A stretch of 64,000 bases of DNA from Microbacterium oryzae. GTDB taxonomy: Bacteria > Actinomycetota > Actinomycetes > Actinomycetales > Microbacteriaceae. The stretch's first letter is position 1, and each line of letters opens with the position of its first letter. Below are positions 1 through 9,425 of the stretch, piece after piece. The stretch covers positions 1,116,001 through 1,180,000 of the forward strand of contig NZ_CP032550.1 of NCBI RefSeq assembly GCF_009735645.1, written 5' to 3'. The notes beneath the pieces are model-generated. The model saw only the letters and a program-made list of their open reading frames with translations, was not told the origin of the DNA and did no database searches. A program made the translations under genes and the position numbers.

Positions 1-647
1 GTCGCCGAACCGGGGTCGCCGAAGCCGGGGCCGCCGAAGCCGCTGCCGTCCGCTTCGCTGCCATCCGCGCTCTCGCCACCCCCGCCATCCGCGCCGCCCG
101 GGTCGCCGCCGTCGGCGAGCGACGGCCCGATGAAGGAGCTGACGAGCGCCGAGCCGACGACGTAGCCGGCCACGGTGCCGAGCAGCGACCCGCCGATCGC
201 GGTGCCGAGCCCGGGGCCTTGGCGGCCGCCGAGCGTGCGCTCCATCGTGCCCGGCTGCTGGTACTCCGCGCGCGTGGCGGCACGCGCCATCGCAGCGGGC
301 TCGGCGGAGGCCGGGCGCTCCTGCGGCGGCAGCGAGCCGGAGAGCTCCGCGAGGACGCGCTGCCGCTGCTCGTCTGACAGCTTCGCGAACGCCTCGGCGT
401 GGACCTGCTCGATCGTCTCGGGAGGAGCCGTCCGCAGCAGGTACCGATACCGCTCGACGGCACGATCATCCTCGGTCCGGTCGTCCCCTGTGCGGGAAGG
501 ACGCGAGGCCGGCTGCCCGTGCCCGTCGATCGTCCCGAACGCGGTGGTCTGCGGCGGATGGGCGTGGTCGCGCGTGTACGCGCGGTCCGTCTCGGCAGAT
601 CTGCCGTCGCCGCGGACGGCCTGCTTGATGCGGTCGAGGAATCCCAT
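1..647 (-). CDS. Gly-rich single-TM protein of unknown function (3' end outside window)
   Basis: Function not recognised. The reading frame is open from the ATG at 647 to the window edge, so the C-terminus is missing. The start is supported by a strong Shine-Dalgarno (CAGGAGGT, six bases upstream). The protein begins MGFLDRIKQAV, continues with a charged region containing ETIEQVHAEAFAKLSDEQR, then a Gly/Ala-rich hydrophobic stretch around residues 145-170 that could be one membrane helix, and ends in a low-complexity Gly/Asp/Ser tail with GFGGPGFGDPG. Similar small proteins in Microbacteriaceae are usually left hypothetical or mislabelled as cation-ATPase-like. It is divergent from the VOC gene, across a 171-base gap. 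Confidence 0.75.
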   Translation of the reverse strand, partial: MGFLDRIKQAVRGDGRSAETDRAYTRDHAHPPQTTAFGTIDGHGQPASRPSRTGDDRTEDDRAVERYRYLLRTAPPETIEQVHAEAFAKLSDEQRQRVLAELSGSLPPQERPASAEPAAMARAATRAEYQQPGTMERTLGGRQGPGLGTAIGGSLLGTVAGYVVGSALVSSFIGPSLADGGDPGGADGGGGESADGSEADGSGFGGPGFGDPGSA

Positions 648-818
648 GCGTGACCTCCTGTGGGGGCGGATGCGACGACAGTAGCGCGGCTCGCTCGGCC
701 GTGCGCGGTCGTCCGCGATGGGTTCGCTGTGGATCGCGCGGGAGCTCCCTTGTCGCCCGCGAGACCCGGCGGTACCGTGAGCGCGTCACCACGACCATCC
801 GCTCGGGAAGGGGCTGCC

Positions 819-1181
819 ATGCCGCACGGCGACATCACGCACATCGACATCCCGGTCAGCGATCACGATCGCGCGGCCGCCTTCTACCACGATCTGTTCG
901 GCTGGCAGATCTCCGCGCCGCCGGGCTTCGAGGACTATCCCATGTGGCAGGCGCCGAATCGGATCTCCGGCGGCGGGCTGGCCCCGCGCTCGGCGGACTT
1001 CACGCAGCCGCGGTCGTATGTCGAGGTCGACTCGATCGACGACGTGCTGGCGAAGGCGCAGGCCGCCGGCGCCACCGTCGTGATGGAGAAGAGCCCGATC
1101 ACCGAGACCAGCTGGTGGGCGGTGTTCCGCGACCCCGACGGCAACCACATCGGCCTGTTCGAGGGCCTCGTCGGCATGTGA
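819..1181 (+). CDS. VOC (glyoxalase/bleomycin-resistance fold) family protein
   Basis: A 120-residue protein with the two-module VOC architecture. The N-terminal module has HIDIPVSDHDRAAAFYHDLFGW and the C-terminal module has FRDPDGNHIGLFEG, where the His and Glu are the usual metal or substrate ligands of the fold. The ATG at 819 is chosen because it starts directly at the fold and has GAAGGGG upstream; a longer in-frame reading would add non-homologous sequence. The family covers glyoxalases, dioxygenases and antibiotic-binding proteins, so the substrate cannot be assigned. It is monocistronic, and a weak dyad (1287-1323) lies downstream. Confidence 0.85.
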   Translation: MPHGDITHIDIPVSDHDRAAAFYHDLFGWQISAPPGFEDYPMWQAPNRISGGGLAPRSADFTQPRSYVEVDSIDDVLAKAQAAGATVVMEKSPITETSWWAVFRDPDGNHIGLFEGLVGM

Positions 1182-1383
1182 CGCGCAGCCCGCTCACGCG
1201 TCGCGCGCGCCGCTCGGGCGGCACGTCGCTCGGAGACTGCGCCCCCGCTCCGACACGGCAGGCCCGCGCAGCCCGCTCGCGCGCCCGCTCCGAGACCGTG
1301 TGCCCCACGCGCAGGCTCGGAGCGATCAGGCCGCACCCGAGCGAGGACGCTGTCTCGGGGCGCGCCGGGCCACGGGCACGACG

Positions 1384-1415
1384 AAGGGGCCGGCTCCCGG
1401 AGGAGCCGACCCCTT
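1384..1415 (-). terminator. Terminator hairpin of rpsA
   Basis: A 14-base inverted repeat (1384-1397 with 1402-1415, one mismatch, 4-base loop CGGA) sits about 45 bases past the rpsA stop on the minus strand. The T-tract is poor, as is common in high-GC actinobacteria. Confidence 0.7.
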
Positions 1416-1460
1416 GGTCGTGCGATGTCAGCGGGTCAGACCCGCCGGATCAGCGTGAGC

Positions 1461-2909
1461 TCAGCGGCCCGACAGCTTCTCGCGCAGTGCGGCGAGAGCC
1501 TCGTCGTCGGCGAGCGTGCCGGCACCGGCCGACTCGCTGGAGAAGGTCGGCGCACCGAACTCCTCGCCGGCCTCCGCCTCGGCCTCGAGGGCCTTGGCGA
1601 CCTGGGCCTTGTGCGACTCCCAGCGAGCCTGGGCGGCAGCGTACTCCTGCTCCCACTTCTCGCGAGCCTCGTCGAAGCCCTCGAGCCACTGACCGCTCTC
1701 GGGGTCGAAGCCCTCGGGGTACTTGTACTCGCCGTTCTCGTCGTACTCGGTCGCCATGCCGTACAGCGCCGGGTCGAACTCGGTGCCGTTGGGGTCGACG
1801 AGGTCGTTGGCCTGCTTGAGCGACAGCGAGATGCGACGACGGTCGAGGTCGATGTCGATGACGCGGACGAAGACCTCTTCGCCGACGGAGACGACCTGCT
1901 CGGCGAGCTCGACGTGCTTGTTCGAGAGCTCCGAGATGTGGACGAGGCCCTCGATGCCGTCGGCGACGCGGACGAACGCACCGAACGGAACGAGCTTGGT
2001 GACCTTGCCCGGCGTGATCTGGCCGATCGCGTGGGTGCGGGCGAAGACCTGCCACGGGTCTTCCTGCGTCGCCTTGAGCGACAGCGAGACGCGCTCGCGG
2101 TCCAGGTCGACCTCGAGGATCTCGACGGTGACCTCCTGGCCCACCTCGACGACCTCGGAGGCGTGCTCGATGTGCTTCCAGGACAGCTCGGAGACGTGCA
2201 CGAGGCCGTCCACGCCGCCCAGGTCGACGAACGCGCCGAAGTTGACGATCGAGGACACGACGCCCTTGCGGACCTGGCCCTTGTGCAGGTTGTTGAGGAA
2301 CTGCGTGCGGGTGGCCGACTGCGTCTCCTCGAGGAGGGCGCGACGCGACAGCACCACGTTGTTGCGGTTCTTGTCGAGCTCGAGGATCTTCGCCTCGATC
2401 TCCTGACCGAGGTACGGCGTCAGGTCGCGGACCCGGCGCAGCTCGATCAGCGACGCGGGAAGGAAGCCGCGGAGCCCGATGTCGACGATGAGACCGCCCT
2501 TGACGACCTCGATGACCGTGCCGGTGACGACGCCGTCGTTCTCCTTGATCTTCTCCACGTCGCCCCACGCACGCTCGTACTGCGCGCGCTTCTTCGACAG
2601 GATGAGACGGCCTTCCTTGTCCTCCTTCTGGAGAACGAGGGCCTCGACGTGGTCGCCGACGGTGACGACCTCGTTGGGGTCGACGTCGTGCTTGATGGAA
2701 AGCTCGCGCGAGGGGATGACGCCCTCGGTCTTGTAGCCGACATCGAGGAGGACCTCGTCGCGGTCGATCTTGACGATCGTGCCGTCGATGATGTCGCCGT
2801 CGTTGAAGAACTTGAGCGTCTTCTCGACCGCGGCCAGGAAGTCCTCAGCAGAGCCGATGTCGTTGATCGCGACCTGCTTGGTGGCCGGGGCGGTCGTTGC
2901 GTTAGTCAT
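1461..2909 (-). CDS. rpsA: 30S ribosomal protein S1
   Basis: A 482-residue protein that binds mRNA on the 30S subunit. It has four S1 RNA-binding repeats starting near residue 37 (GDIIDGTIV; then GVVTGTVIEV, GVVSSIVNFGAFVDLGG and GKVTKLVPFGAFVRV), the usual actinobacterial count, followed by an acidic Ala/Glu-rich tail. The start MTNATTAPATKQ at 2909 follows AAGGA and matches the usual S1 N-terminus; the upstream in-frame extension is Arg/Cys-rich and unlike the family. Divergent from the symporter gene over about 245 bases. Transcribed alone and ended by the 1384-1415 hairpin. In a genome with many leaderless mRNAs, S1 would matter mainly for the leadered ones. Confidence 0.97.
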   Translation of the reverse strand: MTNATTAPATKQVAINDIGSAEDFLAAVEKTLKFFNDGDIIDGTIVKIDRDEVLLDVGYKTEGVIPSRELSIKHDVDPNEVVTVGDHVEALVLQKEDKEGRLILSKKRAQYERAWGDVEKIKENDGVVTGTVIEVVKGGLIVDIGLRGFLPASLIELRRVRDLTPYLGQEIEAKILELDKNRNNVVLSRRALLEETQSATRTQFLNNLHKGQVRKGVVSSIVNFGAFVDLGGVDGLVHVSELSWKHIEHASEVVEVGQEVTVEILEVDLDRERVSLSLKATQEDPWQVFARTHAIGQITPGKVTKLVPFGAFVRVADGIEGLVHISELSNKHVELAEQVVSVGEEVFVRVIDIDLDRRRISLSLKQANDLVDPNGTEFDPALYGMATEYDENGEYKYPEGFDPESGQWLEGFDEAREKWEQEYAAAQARWESHKAQVAKALEAEAEAGEEFGAPTFSSESAGAGTLADDEALAALREKLSGR

Positions 2910-3155
2910 GTAGTGGGTTGTCCTTGTTGGGGATGTTCGGGCCTCGCACTCGGGAGCCGCGCGTCCACAGGCGGACACGGGCGCCACGGGATGAGCCGAG
3001 GCAGTGGATCGGATTGTCTTGCGTCTACGCTACGGCAGTCCTGGCGGCACGCCAAGAGCACGCACGCGCGCGACAGCCAAGGCTACCAGATGCGGCTGCG
3101 GCGACGCCGGGCAGGCCCGCACTTCCCGCGCGCATCGCACTACGATGACTCCACC

Positions 3156-4397
3156 ATGCGCATCCTCCGCCTCCCCCTCCTCGCCTGGATCCTCATCGCC
3201 ATCGTGCTAGGTCTGCTCTCCGGCCCGGTCATGCCGGTGTGGCTCGGCAACGCCTTCCTCACCTACAACTCGCTGTTCTCCGGGCTGCTGGGCTTCTCGG
3301 TGCCGCTCATCATCGTGGGGCTCGTCACGCCGGCGATCGCCGAGCTCGGTCGCGGCGCCGGTCGGTGGCTGGGCATCACCGCGGGCATCGCGTACGCCTC
3401 GACGATCCTCGCGGGGCTTCTGGCATACCTGGTGAGCCGCTGGATCTTCACGCCGGTGATGAGCGGGGCCGGCCTCGCGTCGCTCGAGGAGGGCGGCTCG
3501 GGACTCGCGCCCTACTTCTCCCTCACCGCCTCGCCGACGGGCTCCCCGACCGAGATCGTGCTGCCGCCCGCCCTCGATGTGATGACGGCGCTCGTCCTCG
3601 CCTTCGTGGTGGGCATCGGCCTCACGCGGATCCGCCGCTCGGTGCTGCTGCAGGCGGCGGTGGAGTTCCGCGGCGTCATCGAGATGCTCATCCGCTCGGT
3701 CATCGTGCCCGCCCTGCCGCTGTACATCTTCGGCATCTTCATGGACCTGTCGAAGAGCGGCGAGGCATACGACGTCATCGGGCGCTTCCTCATCGTCGTG
3801 ATCGTGTCGTTCGCCCTGACCCTCGTCGTCCTCCTGATCCAGTACACCGTCGCCGGCGCCATCGCCCGCGTCAACCCGCTCCGCGCCCTGTGGAACATGC
3901 GCGACGCGTACGTCACCGCGCTCGGCACGTCGTCGTCGGCGGCCACGATCCCGGTCACCCTCGAGTCGGTCAAGCGCAACCGCGTCACGCACGCCGTCGC
4001 CGGCTTCGTCGTGCCGCTGTGCGCGACGATCCACCTCTCCGGGTCGATGGTGAAGATCACCTGCTTCTCCATGGCCATCCTGCTCGTGACGGATGGCCCG
4101 GTCTCGTTCGCCTCGTACGCTCCGTTCATCCTCATGCTGGGGATCATGATGATCGCGGCGCCCGGCGTCCCCGGCGGCGCCATCGCCGCCGCGGCCGGCC
4201 TGCTCACGAGCATGCTGGGCTTCGGCGAGGTCGAGGTCGGCCTCATGTTCGCGCTCTACATCGCGCTCGACAGCTTCGGCACCGCGACGAACGTGACGGG
4301 GGACGGCGCGATCGCGCTCGTGATCAACCGGCTCACGCGCGGCCGGATCGGCGAGGACGTCGAGGAGACCGAGGACCGCGAGCACGTCGCCCCCTGA
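3156..4397 (+). CDS. Dicarboxylate/amino acid:cation symporter (DAACS family)
   Basis: A 413-residue inner-membrane protein with about eight hydrophobic segments and two re-entrant loops. Family marks visible are the Ser-rich hairpin TALGTSSSAATIPVTLE (HP1), SMVKITCFSMAILL, PGVPGGAIAAAAGLL (HP2) and DSFGTATNVTGDGAIALVINRL, the substrate and cation site in GltP/DctA relatives. It should import glutamate/aspartate or C4-dicarboxylates with Na+ or H+. Start ATG 3156 begins a hydrophobic helix, and a TACGAT box lies nine bases before it. The stop codon lies in a 15-bp tandem duplication (4391-4420). Exact substrate is unknown. Confidence 0.9.
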   Translation: MRILRLPLLAWILIAIVLGLLSGPVMPVWLGNAFLTYNSLFSGLLGFSVPLIIVGLVTPAIAELGRGAGRWLGITAGIAYASTILAGLLAYLVSRWIFTPVMSGAGLASLEEGGSGLAPYFSLTASPTGSPTEIVLPPALDVMTALVLAFVVGIGLTRIRRSVLLQAAVEFRGVIEMLIRSVIVPALPLYIFGIFMDLSKSGEAYDVIGRFLIVVIVSFALTLVVLLIQYTVAGAIARVNPLRALWNMRDAYVTALGTSSSAATIPVTLESVKRNRVTHAVAGFVVPLCATIHLSGSMVKITCFSMAILLVTDGPVSFASYAPFILMLGIMMIAAPGVPGGAIAAAAGLLTSMLGFGEVEVGLMFALYIALDSFGTATNVTGDGAIALVINRLTRGRIGEDVEETEDREHVAP

Positions 4398-4420
4398 CAC
4401 GTCGGCCCCTGACACGTCGG
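4391..4420. repeat. Perfect 15-bp tandem duplication over the symporter stop codon
   Basis: CCCCTGACACGTCGG occurs twice head to tail (4391-4405 and 4406-4420). The first copy carries the TGA stop of the symporter. Looks like a replication-slippage duplication. Confidence 0.9.
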
Positions 4421-4454
4421 CACGCCGCGATCGGGCGATGTCCGACCCCTCCCG

Positions 4455-4460
4455 CACAAT
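4455..4460 (+). promoter_or_regulatory. Putative -10 box (CACAAT) for leaderless rmuC
   Basis: CACAAT followed by six bases (GCAGGT) and then the rmuC ATG. The spacing places the transcription start on the A of the start codon; there is no Shine-Dalgarno. Confidence 0.55.
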
Positions 4461-4466
4461 GCAGGT

Positions 4467-5954
4467 ATGGACATCGCCCTGCTCGTCATCGTCGTCGTCA
4501 TCGCCGCGGCCCTCGCCGGAGCCCTCGGGTTCCTCCTCGGTCGACAGCGAGGCGCGTCGGCCGACCTGTCGGATCGCGCCGAGCTCGGCGCCGCGCGGGC
4601 GCAGATCGCGACCCTCCAGGGCGACGTCGAGGCCGCGCGCGCGGAGACCGCGTCGCGGGTCGCCGACGAGCGGCGGGCCGGCGAAGCGCGCCTGCTCGAC
4701 GAGCGGCGTCAGCACGAGCAGCGCGTGCGCGAGCTGCGAGCCGACGCGGAGGCGGACGTCCTCGCCGAGCGCGCGCGAGCGGCCGAGCGGCTGGAGGAGC
4801 TCCGCACCGACCAGAAGCGCCTGGCGGACGAGTTCGACGCCCTCAGCCGACGGGCGCTGGAGGCGAACACGCGCGCCTTCCTCGAGCAGGCGGAGGAGCG
4901 CCTGAAGCGCAGCCAGAGCGAGGGCGCGGCGGAGCTCCAGAAGCGGCAGGACGCCGTCCAGCAGCTCATCGAGCCGATCCGCGAGACGCTCGACACCGTG
5001 AAGACCGAGGTCTCGACCGCGGAGCGGGCGCGACTGGAGGCCAATGCCGCCCTCGCCGAGCAGGTCGCGCAGATGCGCCGGTCGTCGGAGGCGCTCGGCA
5101 GCGAGACGCGCAACCTCGTGAACGCCCTCCGCGCCCCGCAGGTGCGGGGCCGCTGGGGCGAGCTGCAGCTGCGTCGCGTGGTGGAGACGGCCGGCATGCT
5201 GAACCACGTCGACTTCGTCGAGCAGGCCCACCACTCGACCGACGACGGCGCGCTCCGCCCCGACATGGTCGTGCACCTCGCGGGCGACAAGCATGTCGTC
5301 GTCGACTCGAAGGTCGCCTTCAGCGGGTATCTCGAGGCGATGGAGGCGAGCGACGACACGGTGCGCGCGCAGCGCCTGCAGGCGCACGCACGCCATCTGA
5401 AGAAGCACATCGACGACCTCGGCACGAAGGAGTACTGGGACGTCGTCGACGGCTCCCCCGACTTCGTCGTCATGTTCGTCCCGGCCGAGCCGTTCCTCGC
5501 CGCCGCGCTCGATCAGGACGCGACGCTCTACGAGTACGCGTTCGAGCGCAACGTCGTGATCGCCACGCCGTCGACCCTCGTCGCCCTGCTGCGGACGGTC
5601 GGTCACGCCTGGCGACAGGATCAGCTCGCGCAGGAGGCGCATCAGATCTTCGCCGTGGGCAAGGAGCTCCACAAGCGCCTCGGCACCCTCGGAACGCACC
5701 TCGCGACCCTCGGCAAGCGGCTGAACGCGACCGTCGAGGCGTACAACAGGTTCGCAGGCTCCCTCGACCGCAACGTCGTCACCCAGGCGCGCCGGTTCAG
5801 CGCCCTGCAGGGGCTCGACGAGGTGCTCACCGACACCGCACCGGTCGAGGCCCTGGCGATCGCGCCGCAGAAGCCCGACCTGTATGCGGAGGACGAGGGC
5901 GCGACGCCGTCGTTCTCCTCCGCCCTCGAGCAGCTGCGTGAGGAGCGCCTCTGA
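4467..5954 (+). CDS. rmuC: DNA recombination protein RmuC
   Basis: A 495-residue protein with an N-terminal membrane anchor (residues 2-24, ALLVIVVVIAAALAGALGFLL), a long Glu/Arg/Ala coiled coil from about 40 to 200, and a C-terminal RmuC domain (VRGRWGELQLRRVVETAGML, VDSKVAFSGYLEAMEA, VVDGSPDFVVMFVPAE) with the PD-(D/E)XK-like core known for the family. RmuC limits inversions at short inverted repeats, presumably through a nuclease-like activity. Start ATG 4467 is fixed by the anchor and by the -10 box at 4455. Confidence 0.95.
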   Translation: MDIALLVIVVVIAAALAGALGFLLGRQRGASADLSDRAELGAARAQIATLQGDVEAARAETASRVADERRAGEARLLDERRQHEQRVRELRADAEADVLAERARAAERLEELRTDQKRLADEFDALSRRALEANTRAFLEQAEERLKRSQSEGAAELQKRQDAVQQLIEPIRETLDTVKTEVSTAERARLEANAALAEQVAQMRRSSEALGSETRNLVNALRAPQVRGRWGELQLRRVVETAGMLNHVDFVEQAHHSTDDGALRPDMVVHLAGDKHVVVDSKVAFSGYLEAMEASDDTVRAQRLQAHARHLKKHIDDLGTKEYWDVVDGSPDFVVMFVPAEPFLAAALDQDATLYEYAFERNVVIATPSTLVALLRTVGHAWRQDQLAQEAHQIFAVGKELHKRLGTLGTHLATLGKRLNATVEAYNRFAGSLDRNVVTQARRFSALQGLDEVLTDTAPVEALAIAPQKPDLYAEDEGATPSFSSALEQLREERL

Positions 5955-6042
5955 GCTACCCCGTCCCCGCGCGCTTGTCCAGCCCTCTCGCGATCCGACC
6001 GGCCGGCGGGTCCGCGATCTATCGTGGGCACGAGGTGATGTC

Positions 6043-7827
6043 ATGAACGCCGAACGAGCCTTCCACGACGCGCTGGCGGTCGTCCGAGACGAGGTGCGCG
6101 CTCTGCGTGACGATGCCCGCTCGGCTGCGGACGCCGCCGCCGAGCGGATCGAGCGCGTGCACCCGCACCACCGTGAGGGCGCGCGGAACCTCCTCCACTA
6201 CCTCGCGCTCCGCGAGCACGATCTGCGGCCGCTGCAGGAGCGCCTGAGCACCCTGGGGCTGTCGTCGCTCGGCCGCATGGAAGGCGACGTCCTGCGCAAT
6301 CTCGATGCGGTGCTGCGCGTGACGGAGGCGGCACTCGGAACCGAGGACGATCGGCAGGAGATCGACCCCGACGACCGCGGCGACCTCCGCGACAACGCCG
6401 CCGCGCTCCTCGGGGGCGACGCAGACGATCGGCGCACGCGCATCATGGTGACGCTCCCCAGCTCGGGCGCGGATGACGCGTCCCTCGCGGCGGGCTTCGT
6501 CGACGCCGGCATGGACCTCGCGCGCATCAACTGCGCCCACGACGATCCGTCGGCGTGGCGCCGCATGGCCGAGAACGTCCGCGCGGCAAGCGACCGCGTC
6601 CGCGTGGCGATGGACCTCGCGGGGCCGAAGCTCCGCACCGGCCCGGTGGGCGACGGACCGCACGTCGTGAAGGTCAAGCCCGCCCGCGATGCCGCCGGCG
6701 GGGTCGTGGAGCCGGCGCGATTCGCGCTGGCGGCGGAGCTCGACCTGGGTGCATCCGTGCCCCGCATCCCGGTGGCCGATCGGGCATGGCTCGCCCGCCG
6801 CTCCCCCGGCGACCTCGTTCGGTTCCACGACGCACGGGGTCGCTCGCGCCGTATGTCCGTCGCGCGAGCGGATGGCGAGGGCGTCGTCCTCGAGGGAGAC
6901 CGCACGTCGTACCTGGAGCAGGGCGCCACGCTGCGCTGCGAGGACGACGAGGCGCGCATCGGCGAGCTGCCGGCGGTCGCCGGCGCACTGCGCGTCGAGC
7001 GCGGGGACACGCTGACCCTCACGGCCTCGCTCCAGCCCGCTTCCTCCGAGGGCGGCTCGCACCGCATCGGCTGCACCCTTCCCGAGGCCTTCACGGCCAT
7101 CGAGGTCGGTCACCGGGTCGCGTTCGACGACGGCAAGATCGAGGGCGTCGTGCGGAGCGCGGGTGACGGCGAGGCGTCGATCGAGATCACGCGTGCGCGA
7201 GCGGGCGGCGCCAAGCTCAAGGCCGAGAAGGGCATCAACCTGCCCGACACCGACCTCCCGATCGCCGCTCTGACCGAGGAGGATGTCGCAGCGCTCGATA
7301 CCGTCGTCGACATCGCCGACATCGTGGAGCTCTCCTTCGCCCGCTCGGCCGACGACATCCGCCGTCTGTACGACGAGCTCGATGCGCGCGGCGCGGATCA
7401 GCTCGGCGTGGTCGTCAAGCTCGAGACCACGCAGGGGTTCCGCGCACTGCCCGAGATCATCCTCGAGCTCATGCGGCGCCCGCGCGTGGGCGTCATGATC
7501 GCGCGCGGCGACCTCGCCGTCGAGGCCGGCTTCGCGCGCCTCGCCGAGGTGCAGGAGGAGCTGCTGTGGATCTGCGAGTCCGCGCGGATCCCGGTGATCT
7601 GGGCGACCCAGGTCCTCGACGATCTCGCCAAGAGCGGCGTCCCCACCCGCGCGGAGATCACCGACGCCGCCACGGCCGGCCGCGCAGAGTGCGTGATGCT
7701 GAACAAGGGTCCGCGCATCGAGGACGCCATCCGCGCGCTCGACGACATCCTCGGGCGGATGGCCGACCACATCGACAAGAAGAGCCCGCAGCTGCGCCGG
7801 CTGCGCTCCTGGTCGCCGCCCGCCTGA
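6043..7827 (+). CDS. Pyruvate-kinase-like protein with extra N-terminal domain
   Basis: 594 residues. About 120 N-terminal residues form a helical, charged domain (ERAFHDALAVVRDEVRAL, HPHHREGARNLLHYLALREHD) absent from classical pyruvate kinases. The TIM-barrel signature follows: AGMDLARINCAHD, MDLAGPKLRTG, VVKLETTQGF with the catalytic Lys-Glu pair, VMIARGDLAVE and IWATQVLDDLAKSGVPTRAEITDAA. A roughly 130-residue stretch between the second and third motifs replaces the usual lid. The C-terminal allosteric domain is missing; the protein ends soon after KSPQLRRLRSW. It may phosphorylate or transfer on pyruvate or another substrate, and its exact reaction is uncertain. Start 6043 has a good GAGGTGAT ribosome-binding site. 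Confidence 0.8.
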   Translation: MNAERAFHDALAVVRDEVRALRDDARSAADAAAERIERVHPHHREGARNLLHYLALREHDLRPLQERLSTLGLSSLGRMEGDVLRNLDAVLRVTEAALGTEDDRQEIDPDDRGDLRDNAAALLGGDADDRRTRIMVTLPSSGADDASLAAGFVDAGMDLARINCAHDDPSAWRRMAENVRAASDRVRVAMDLAGPKLRTGPVGDGPHVVKVKPARDAAGGVVEPARFALAAELDLGASVPRIPVADRAWLARRSPGDLVRFHDARGRSRRMSVARADGEGVVLEGDRTSYLEQGATLRCEDDEARIGELPAVAGALRVERGDTLTLTASLQPASSEGGSHRIGCTLPEAFTAIEVGHRVAFDDGKIEGVVRSAGDGEASIEITRARAGGAKLKAEKGINLPDTDLPIAALTEEDVAALDTVVDIADIVELSFARSADDIRRLYDELDARGADQLGVVVKLETTQGFRALPEIILELMRRPRVGVMIARGDLAVEAGFARLAEVQEELLWICESARIPVIWATQVLDDLAKSGVPTRAEITDAATAGRAECVMLNKGPRIEDAIRALDDILGRMADHIDKKSPQLRRLRSWSPPA

Positions 7828-7857
7828 CCGGCCCTGCGGCACGCTCCGCGCGGGTCA

Positions 7858-9378
7858 TCACGGGCGGAGGCCGTCGCCCCCGGCGCGGAGCCCGGACTTC
7901 GCGTCCGCGGCCAGCTCCTGGCCGAGCACGGAGTTCCGTCGGGAGTAGCCGAAGTAGATCGCGAAGCCGATGACCAGCCAGATCGCGAATCGCAGCCAGG
8001 TCTCCGTGCTGAGGTTGAGCATCAGCCAGAGGCACGCCGCCGCGGAGATCCACGGCAGCCACGGCGACAGCGGCACGCGGAAGGGCCGAGCGAGATCCGG
8101 GCGGCTCCGCCGCAGGATGGGCACGCCGACGCTCACGAGGACGAAGGCCGAGAGCGTGCCGATGTTGATCATGTCGCCGAGCACCTGCACGTCGGTGAAA
8201 CCCGCGATGACGGCGATCAGGACGCCGACGATGAGCTGGATCCGCACCGGCGTGCCGCGCCGCGCGTCCGTGACGCTGAGGGCGCGCGGCAGCAGGCCGT
8301 CGCGGCTCATCGCGAACACCACGCGGGCGAGCCCCAGCAGCAGCACCATGACGACGGTGGTGAGCCCGATGAGGCTGCCCACGGCGATGACGCGTGCGGC
8401 CCACGTCGCTCCGACCAGCTCGAACGCGCTCGCGAGGGAGGGTGTGTCGAGTGCGGCGAGGTCGAGGTAAGAGACCATGCCGGTCACGACGACGGCGACG
8501 AGAACGTAGAGGACGGTCACGATGGCGAGCCCGAGGATGACGCCGCGAGGCACCGTGCGCTCGGGCCTCTCGGCCTCCTCCGCGCTCGTGGCCACCACGT
8601 CGAACCCGATGAACGCGAAGAAGACGAGTGCCGCTCCGCTGAGGATGCCGAACACGCCGTACATCGACGGGTCCGCTCCGGTCGCCCAGGAGAAGAGCGA
8701 CTGGGTCCACGCGCTCCCGACCTCGGGCCCCTCCTGCGCCGGCGGAACGAAGGGCGTGAAGTTCGCGGGGTCGACGAACATGAATCCGACGACGATGACG
8801 AACAGGACGATCGCGACCTTGATCACGGTGAACACCGCGTTGACGCGGCTCGAGAGGCGCGTGCCGAGAGCGAGCAGCGTGGTGAAGACGGCGACGATCA
8901 CCACCGGTCCCCAGTCGAACGAGAGCGGACCGAGCGGGATGGACGTCGCCACATCCAGGTCGAACAGCGCGATCGCCTCGCCGAGGTAGACGCCCCAGTA
9001 CTTAGCGATGACCGCGGCGGCCATGAGCATCTCGAGGATCAGGTCCCATCCGATGATCCAGGCGAGGACCTCACCGAGTGTGGAGTACGTGAAGGTGTAC
9101 GCGGACCCCGCCACCGGGATGGAGGAGGCGAACTCGGCGTAGCAGAGGATGGCGAGACCGCACACGATCGCGGCCATGAAGAAGGACACGATGACCGCGG
9201 GTCCGGCATGGAACGCCGACGCCTCCGCTCCCACCGAGAAGATGCCGGCGCCGACGGCGACCGCCACGCCCATGACCGCGAGGTCCCAGGTCCGCAGCGA
9301 GCGCTTCAGCGATCGGTGCTCCTCGTGCGTCTCCGCGACAGACCGCTCGACGCTCTTCACTCTGCGCGGATTGCTCAT
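7858..9378 (-). CDS. Amino acid permease, APC superfamily (cationic amino acid transporter type)
   Basis: A 506-residue membrane protein with about twelve hydrophobic helices. The signature WDLAVMGVAVAVGAGIFSVGAEASAFHAGPAV is the unwound TM1 of APC transporters; FIGFDVVATSAEEAERPERTVPRGVI and SRDGLLPRALS are typical of the YfnA/CAT branch, which imports amino acids. The N-terminal tail (SNPRRVKSVERSVAETHEEHRSLKRSL) is cytosolic. A TAGCAT box lies eight bases upstream of the ATG. It converges with the pyruvate-kinase-like gene. Substrate not determinable. Confidence 0.92.
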   Translation of the reverse strand: MSNPRRVKSVERSVAETHEEHRSLKRSLRTWDLAVMGVAVAVGAGIFSVGAEASAFHAGPAVIVSFFMAAIVCGLAILCYAEFASSIPVAGSAYTFTYSTLGEVLAWIIGWDLILEMLMAAAVIAKYWGVYLGEAIALFDLDVATSIPLGPLSFDWGPVVIVAVFTTLLALGTRLSSRVNAVFTVIKVAIVLFVIVVGFMFVDPANFTPFVPPAQEGPEVGSAWTQSLFSWATGADPSMYGVFGILSGAALVFFAFIGFDVVATSAEEAERPERTVPRGVILGLAIVTVLYVLVAVVVTGMVSYLDLAALDTPSLASAFELVGATWAARVIAVGSLIGLTTVVMVLLLGLARVVFAMSRDGLLPRALSVTDARRGTPVRIQLIVGVLIAVIAGFTDVQVLGDMINIGTLSAFVLVSVGVPILRRSRPDLARPFRVPLSPWLPWISAAACLWLMLNLSTETWLRFAIWLVIGFAIYFGYSRRNSVLGQELAADAKSGLRAGGDGLRP

Positions 9379-9425
9379 GGCTCGTCATGCTACGACCGGA
9401 ATCGCTGCGTCGCAGGGGAAGGCGA

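Noticed and set aside
1287..1323. GCTCCGAG/CTCGGAGC dyad downstream of the VOC gene as a terminator
   Set aside because: Only 8 bp, 21-base loop and no T-run; could be chance in such GC-rich sequence.
3207..6044. A 945-residue open frame on the minus strand opposite the symporter and rmuC
   Set aside because: Composition is Arg/Asp/His low-complexity typical of antisense frames in high-GC DNA; the opposite strand has two clear family proteins.
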